NCBI GenBank assembly: GCA_903886975.1
Contig: CAISOB010000074.1
Span: 26,204-90,203, forward strand
Direction of reading: 5' to 3'
Length of the DNA stretch: 64,000 nt
Origin: an uncultured beta proteobacterium
GTDB lineage: Bacteria; Pseudomonadota; Gammaproteobacteria; Burkholderiales; Rhodocyclaceae
Of this stretch, positions 59,701 to 64,000 are shown piece by piece (within the stretch, counting starts at the first letter, position 1; the number at the start of each line of letters is the position of its first letter). The notes beneath the pieces were generated by a model. That model ran no database searches and had not been told where the DNA came from. It saw only the letters and a program-made list of their open reading frames with translations. The translations under genes and the position numbers were made by a program.

Positions 59701-60651
59701 TCAAATCGACTGATGACTGCTCCGCATGTCCATTCCTACTGCGCCGATAAGAATGACGCCGATGGCCACCTGCTGCCATTCGTAACCAATGCCGATGATA
59801 TTGAGCCCGTTGAACAGGAAAGCCATCAATACGGCGCCCATCACCGTCTGCAACATGCCGCCCTCGCCGCCCCCCATGCGCGTGCCACCGACGAAAACCG
59901 CGGCGATCACTTCAAGATTGGTCGACACCATCAGCGCCGGCTGTGCGGAAACGACGCGGGCGGTCAGCAGGATGCCACCGATCGCCGAGAGAACGCCGCT
60001 GATCGTGTAGATCTTCAGCTTCATCGCGTCCACCTTGAGGCCGGCCAATCGCGCCGCCCGCTCGTTGCCGCCCAGGGCGTAGACGTTGAGCCCGAACTCG
60101 GTCTTGCTCAAGATGATCTGCCCGATAATCACGACGACAACCATTACATAAACGGGAAACGGAATCCCGAGGAAGAAGCCGATTCCGATCTCGTTGAATT
60201 TTGCCGGAAAACCGCTGATGATGTAGCCGCCGGTCTCGATGATCGCCACGCCGCGCGCGATGGACATCATGGCCAGGGTGGCCACGAAGGGCGGAACGCG
60301 GAACTTGGCGATGACATAGCCGTTGATGAAACCGACCACGCCACCGACGCACAGGCCGATCATCAAAGCGACGATGATGGGAACGTCGAAACCGGCCATC
60401 AACACACCGACGAGGCAGCCGCACATGATGCCGATCGAACCGACCGAGAGATCAAGGCCGCCGCTGATGATCACGAAGGTCATGCCGACGGCGATGACCA
60501 TGTTGATCGACATCTGGCGCGCAATGTTGATGAGGTTATTGACGCTGGAGAACCGCGGATTGATTGCCGCGAAAAAGACGAACACGATGACCAGCGCGGC
60601 GAGCAAGTAAAGCCCTTTTGTATTCTTGAAAAAGTGCCGCGACTTCGCCAT
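59701..60651 (-). CDS. Sugar ABC transporter permease (RbsC-like)
   Basis: VIISGGLDLSVGSIGIMCG; GGNERAARLAGLKVDAMKLKIYTISGVLSAIGGILLTARV. Confidence 0.93.
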   Translation of the reverse strand: MAKSRHFFKNTKGLYLLAALVIVFVFFAAINPRFSSVNNLINIARQMSINMVIAVGMTFVIISGGLDLSVGSIGIMCGCLVGVLMAGFDVPIIVALMIGLCVGGVVGFINGYVIAKFRVPPFVATLAMMSIARGVAIIETGGYIISGFPAKFNEIGIGFFLGIPFPVYVMVVVVIIGQIILSKTEFGLNVYALGGNERAARLAGLKVDAMKLKIYTISGVLSAIGGILLTARVVSAQPALMVSTNLEVIAAVFVGGTRMGGGEGGMLQTVMGAVLMAFLFNGLNIIGIGYEWQQVAIGVILIGAVGMDMRSSHQSI

Positions 60652-60662
60652 GGCTGTTGTTT

Positions 60663-62153
60663 TCAGTTCGGCTTCTTCACGTCCATCATGCATAGCAGTA
60701 TGGCCTCCTTGTTGAGTCCGCCGCGGGAAAAGCTTCCGACATGCCGGCCTTCATGAAGCACGAGTATCCTGTCGCTGACGCCGATCAGTTCGTCGAGCTC
60801 GGACGAGACCATGATGATCGCGCCGCCGGCCTTGACGAACTTGCCCATGACCTTGTGGATTTCGGTCTTGTTGGCGATATCGACGCCGCGCGTCGGTTCA
60901 TCGAGAAGCAGGATCTTCGGCTGCGAGCCGAGCAGCCGCCCGAACAGGGTTTTCTGCTGATTTCCCCCTGACAGTTCCGATATCTTCTGGTGTTCGGGAT
61001 CGCGACAGACAATGTTGAGGTCGGAGACCAGGCGCGAATGCTTTTCCCTGATCCGCTTCTTGTCGAGAAAGATCCTCTTGATCACGTCGCGGATCTTCAG
61101 GATCACCAGATTCAGTGCCACCGTCATATCCGGGAAAATGCCGTCGATGCCGCGGCTCTCGCTCAAGAATCCGACACTGTGCCGGATGGCCTTCTCCGGA
61201 GAGTCGATATCGACTTTCGTCCCGTCGAGATAAATTTCGCCCGTATAGCGGGGATTGATACCGTAGAGACATCTGACCAACTCGCTCCGGCCCGCCCCGA
61301 CGAGCCCGGCGATTCCCAGGATCTCGCCCCACTTGACGTCGAAATCGAGGCAATTGAAACCCTCGCCGGAGAGCTTCCTGACCTCCAGCGCCGTCTTGCC
61401 GATCTCGACTTCAGTCTTGGGGAAGAGGTCCTTCACCTCCCGGCCGGCGATCATGTTGATCATCTGCACCGGCGTCAGATCCTTCTTCTCGGCGGTCACC
61501 ATCACCTCGCCGTCGCGCAGCACGGTGATGCGGTCGACGATATCCGTCACTTCATTGAGCCGGTGCGAAATGAAAATGAGCGTATAGCGTTTTTGCTTGA
61601 GATGTTTCATCACTCCGAACAACTGATCGATCTCTTTGTAGGTCAGCGAGGAGGTCGGCTCGTCAAGAATGACGATCTTGCCGCCGGTCGACAGTTCGCG
61701 GGCGATTTCGACCAACTGGCGGACGCCCATCGAGACGTCCTTGATCTTGTACGACGCATCGAGGTCGATGTTCCACTCTTGCAGCGTTTTCTGTGCATCC
61801 GCCTCAAGCTTCTTCCGGCCTACCTTGCTGAACGGACCGGCATTGCGGAACTTGTGGATGAACATATTTTCCGCAATGGAAAGCGAGCGGATCAGGCTGA
61901 GTTCCTGGTGAACGATACGGATGCCGGCGTTATAGGCGTCAAGCGGAGAAGTGAAGCTGACCGGCGTCCGGTCGAGATTGATTACGCCGGCATCAGGCGG
62001 ATAAACACCCGAAACGATCTTCATCAGCGTGCTTTTTCCGGCCCCGTTCTCGCCGACAAGTCCGTGTATCTCGGCGTCATAGAAACTCGCGCTCACCCGA
62101 GCGAGCGCGTGCACGCCGCGAAAGTTCTTGGAGATGTCTTTAACTTCCAGCAT
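60663..62153 (-). CDS. Sugar ABC transporter ATP-binding protein (RbsA/MglA-like, double NBD)
   Basis: GENGAGKSTLMKIVSGVYPPDAG; ELSGGNQQKTLFGRLLGSQPKILLLDEPTRGVDI. Confidence 0.94.
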   Translation of the reverse strand: MLEVKDISKNFRGVHALARVSASFYDAEIHGLVGENGAGKSTLMKIVSGVYPPDAGVINLDRTPVSFTSPLDAYNAGIRIVHQELSLIRSLSIAENMFIHKFRNAGPFSKVGRKKLEADAQKTLQEWNIDLDASYKIKDVSMGVRQLVEIARELSTGGKIVILDEPTSSLTYKEIDQLFGVMKHLKQKRYTLIFISHRLNEVTDIVDRITVLRDGEVMVTAEKKDLTPVQMINMIAGREVKDLFPKTEVEIGKTALEVRKLSGEGFNCLDFDVKWGEILGIAGLVGAGRSELVRCLYGINPRYTGEIYLDGTKVDIDSPEKAIRHSVGFLSESRGIDGIFPDMTVALNLVILKIRDVIKRIFLDKKRIREKHSRLVSDLNIVCRDPEHQKISELSGGNQQKTLFGRLLGSQPKILLLDEPTRGVDIANKTEIHKVMGKFVKAGGAIIMVSSELDELIGVSDRILVLHEGRHVGSFSRGGLNKEAILLCMMDVKKPN

Positions 62154-62515
62154 GCAGGTCTGCCCTTGCTACCACGAGGCGAACGCTCAACACAGATCGT
62201 GCCGGTGCCCTGCCAACGTGACCAGACGAAAATCGGATGAAGCCATTTGAAGAGACTGCGGACATGCCGCGATATTTATTGCTTCTGTGCTTTGGATTTC
62301 AGCATGCGCCTAATGCACTGTCAAGAAAAGACAAACATTAAATTTCGAATGCTCAATTGTGCGAAGAAGATCCCTGAATATCCGGATGCACGTGCCGCGG
62401 TTACTCGATATTTCCGGTCCGGGAGTGCGGGCGGGTCGGAACGGGTTCGAAGCGGTTTCCGGTGCGCAAGTGCTAAGATTCGCACTCCGCATATAACACC
62501 GCCCTCGGAGTCTCC

Positions 62516-63787
62516 ATGAAACTTGAAACCCTCGCCGTACACGCCGGCTATAGCCCCGAACCGACGACCAAGGCCGTTGCCGTGCCGATTTATCAGACCA
62601 CTTCCTACTCTTTCGATAGTACGCAGCACGGCGCCGATCTGTTCGATCTCAAGGTACCGGGCAACATCTATACGCGCATCATGAACCCGACTCAGGACGT
62701 GCTCGAAAAGCGCGTCGCCGCACTCGAAGGCGGGATCGCCGGTCTGGCGCTGGCCTCCGGAATGGCCGCCACGACCTACGCGATCATGACGATCTGCGAA
62801 GCCGGCGACAACGTTGTTTCGGCATCCACCCTCTACGGCGGAACCTACAATCTCTTTGCGCACACCCTGCCGCAGTACGGCATTGAAGTACGCTTTGCCG
62901 ATTACCGCGACCCGGCCACTTTCGAGAAACAGATCGATGCCAAGACCAAGGCGATCTTTTGCGAATCGGTCGGCAATCCGCTCGGCAATATCACGGATTT
63001 CGAAAAGCTCGCCGAGATCGCCCACCGTCATGGCGTGCCACTGATTGTCGACAACACGGTCCCCTCGCCCTACCTCTGCCGTCCCTTCGAGCATGGCGCG
63101 GACATCGTCGTACATGCGCTGACCAAATATATCGGCGGTCATGGCAACTCGATCGGCGGCATGATCGTCGATAGCGGCAAATTTCCCTGGGCCGAGCACA
63201 AGGCGAAATTCAAGCGCCTCAACGAACCGGATGTCTCCTACCACGGCGTGATCTATACCGAAGCCCTTGGACCGGCCGCCTACATCGGGCGCGCGCGCGT
63301 AGTCCCGCTGCGCAACATGGGCGCCGCTATTTCGCCGTTCAATGCCTTTCTGCTCCTGCAGGGCCTCGAGACGCTGCCCTTGCGCATGGACCGCATCTGC
63401 GATAACACGCTCAAGGTTGCGCAGTTTCTGCGCGGACACGCCAAGGTGTCATGGGTCAGTTATGCCGGCCTGCCCGATCACCGCGACCACGCGCTGGTGC
63501 AAAAGTACATGGGCGGCCGCGCATCAGGCATTCTGACTTTCGGCGTCAAGGGCGGCAGCGAGGGTGGCGGGCGCTTCCAGGATGCGCTGCAGCTGTTCAC
63601 GCGCTTGGTCAACATCGGCGACAACAAGTCGCTGGCCTGCCATCCGGCGTCGACCACGCATCGTCAGCTCGGAGCCGAGGAAATGAAGAAGGCCGGGGTT
63701 TCGGAAGACATGATCCGTCTGTCGATCGGCATCGAACACATCGACGATCTGATCGCCGACCTCGATCAAGCGCTCGCCGCAGCCTAG
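62516..63787 (+). CDS. O-acetylhomoserine sulfhydrylase (Cys/Met metabolism PLP enzyme)
   Basis: MKLETLAVHAGYSPEPTTKAVAVPIYQTTSYSFDSTQHGADLF; VVHALTKYIGGHGNSIGG; LACHPASTTHRQL. Confidence 0.92.
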   Translation: MKLETLAVHAGYSPEPTTKAVAVPIYQTTSYSFDSTQHGADLFDLKVPGNIYTRIMNPTQDVLEKRVAALEGGIAGLALASGMAATTYAIMTICEAGDNVVSASTLYGGTYNLFAHTLPQYGIEVRFADYRDPATFEKQIDAKTKAIFCESVGNPLGNITDFEKLAEIAHRHGVPLIVDNTVPSPYLCRPFEHGADIVVHALTKYIGGHGNSIGGMIVDSGKFPWAEHKAKFKRLNEPDVSYHGVIYTEALGPAAYIGRARVVPLRNMGAAISPFNAFLLLQGLETLPLRMDRICDNTLKVAQFLRGHAKVSWVSYAGLPDHRDHALVQKYMGGRASGILTFGVKGGSEGGGRFQDALQLFTRLVNIGDNKSLACHPASTTHRQLGAEEMKKAGVSEDMIRLSIGIEHIDDLIADLDQALAAA

Positions 63788-63866
63788 CCGACACTCCGAC
63801 GGGCACGGCGAAGCGCGTTCGCGGCTTCTTCGCCGTGCCCGCGGCGATCGCGATTCGCCGTTCCGT

Positions 63867-64000
63867 CTAGACCTTGTACGCCGAGAGCGCCTCGGCGATT
63901 TGGCGGCTCATGCCGCTCATGCGTTGGACGGCTTCGGCGGTATTGCGCACGGCGGCGCTGTTGCGTTCGGTCATTTGTGCGATCTGTTCGATGCGCTGCG
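63867..64000 (-). CDS. Methyl-accepting chemotaxis protein, C-terminal end (partial)
   Basis: Reverse complement ...QRIEQIAQMTERNSAAVRNTAEAVQRMSGMSRQIAEALSAYKV*. Confidence 0.8.
   Translation of the reverse strand, partial: QRIEQIAQMTERNSAAVRNTAEAVQRMSGMSRQIAEALSAYKV

Noticed and set aside
60990-62240. 416-aa plus-strand ORF opposite the sugar ABC ATPase
   Set aside because: Antisense of a strongly supported CDS.
62247-62519. 90-aa plus-strand ORF in the ABC/metY intergenic region
   Set aside because: No family resemblance and no convincing RBS; it overlaps the likely metY-like promoter region, so treated as non-coding.

Overview
GC-rich chromosomal window whose gene content and order look betaproteobacterial (Rhodocyclales-like; this is inference). 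It is densely coding, with about 50 mostly housekeeping genes on both strands and no prophage, CRISPR array or rRNA recognised. Blocks in order: mtnP-like/hpt/galU/ligA/zipA/smc; queF; a pilU-dapE-prmB segment; FtsX-type permease; dapL; radA; alr; lplT; TPM/LemA cluster; udg/rimI/tsaB/pgeF/rluD; bamD; Ser/Thr kinase-HDOD-GAF protein; rmuC; DUF748/OmpA protein; gloB/methyltransferase/rnhA/dnaQ; fumC; soluble Cache-CheW protein; SOS mutasome operon (Zn-ribbon ORF-imuA-imuB-dnaE2-SRAP) behind a perfect LexA box; rdgC; prfB with a +1 frameshift; lysS; polyol/sugar ABC transporter; metY-like gene; MCP fragment. The most interesting signal is at 10688-11080. The first ~67 codons of dapC lie next to a degraded 3' end of dapD, where intact dapC and dapD would be expected upstream of pilU-dapE. 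About 6 kb away is an intact LL-diaminopimelate aminotransferase gene (dapL), whose product bypasses DapD, DapC and DapE. This looks like a fossil of lysine/peptidoglycan pathway replacement that left an intact, apparently orphaned dapE. The second is a candidate five-gene SOS operon led by an uncharacterised 70-aa double-CxxC protein and ending with a SRAP gene. All assignments come from reading the sequence and recalling family motifs; no searches were run.
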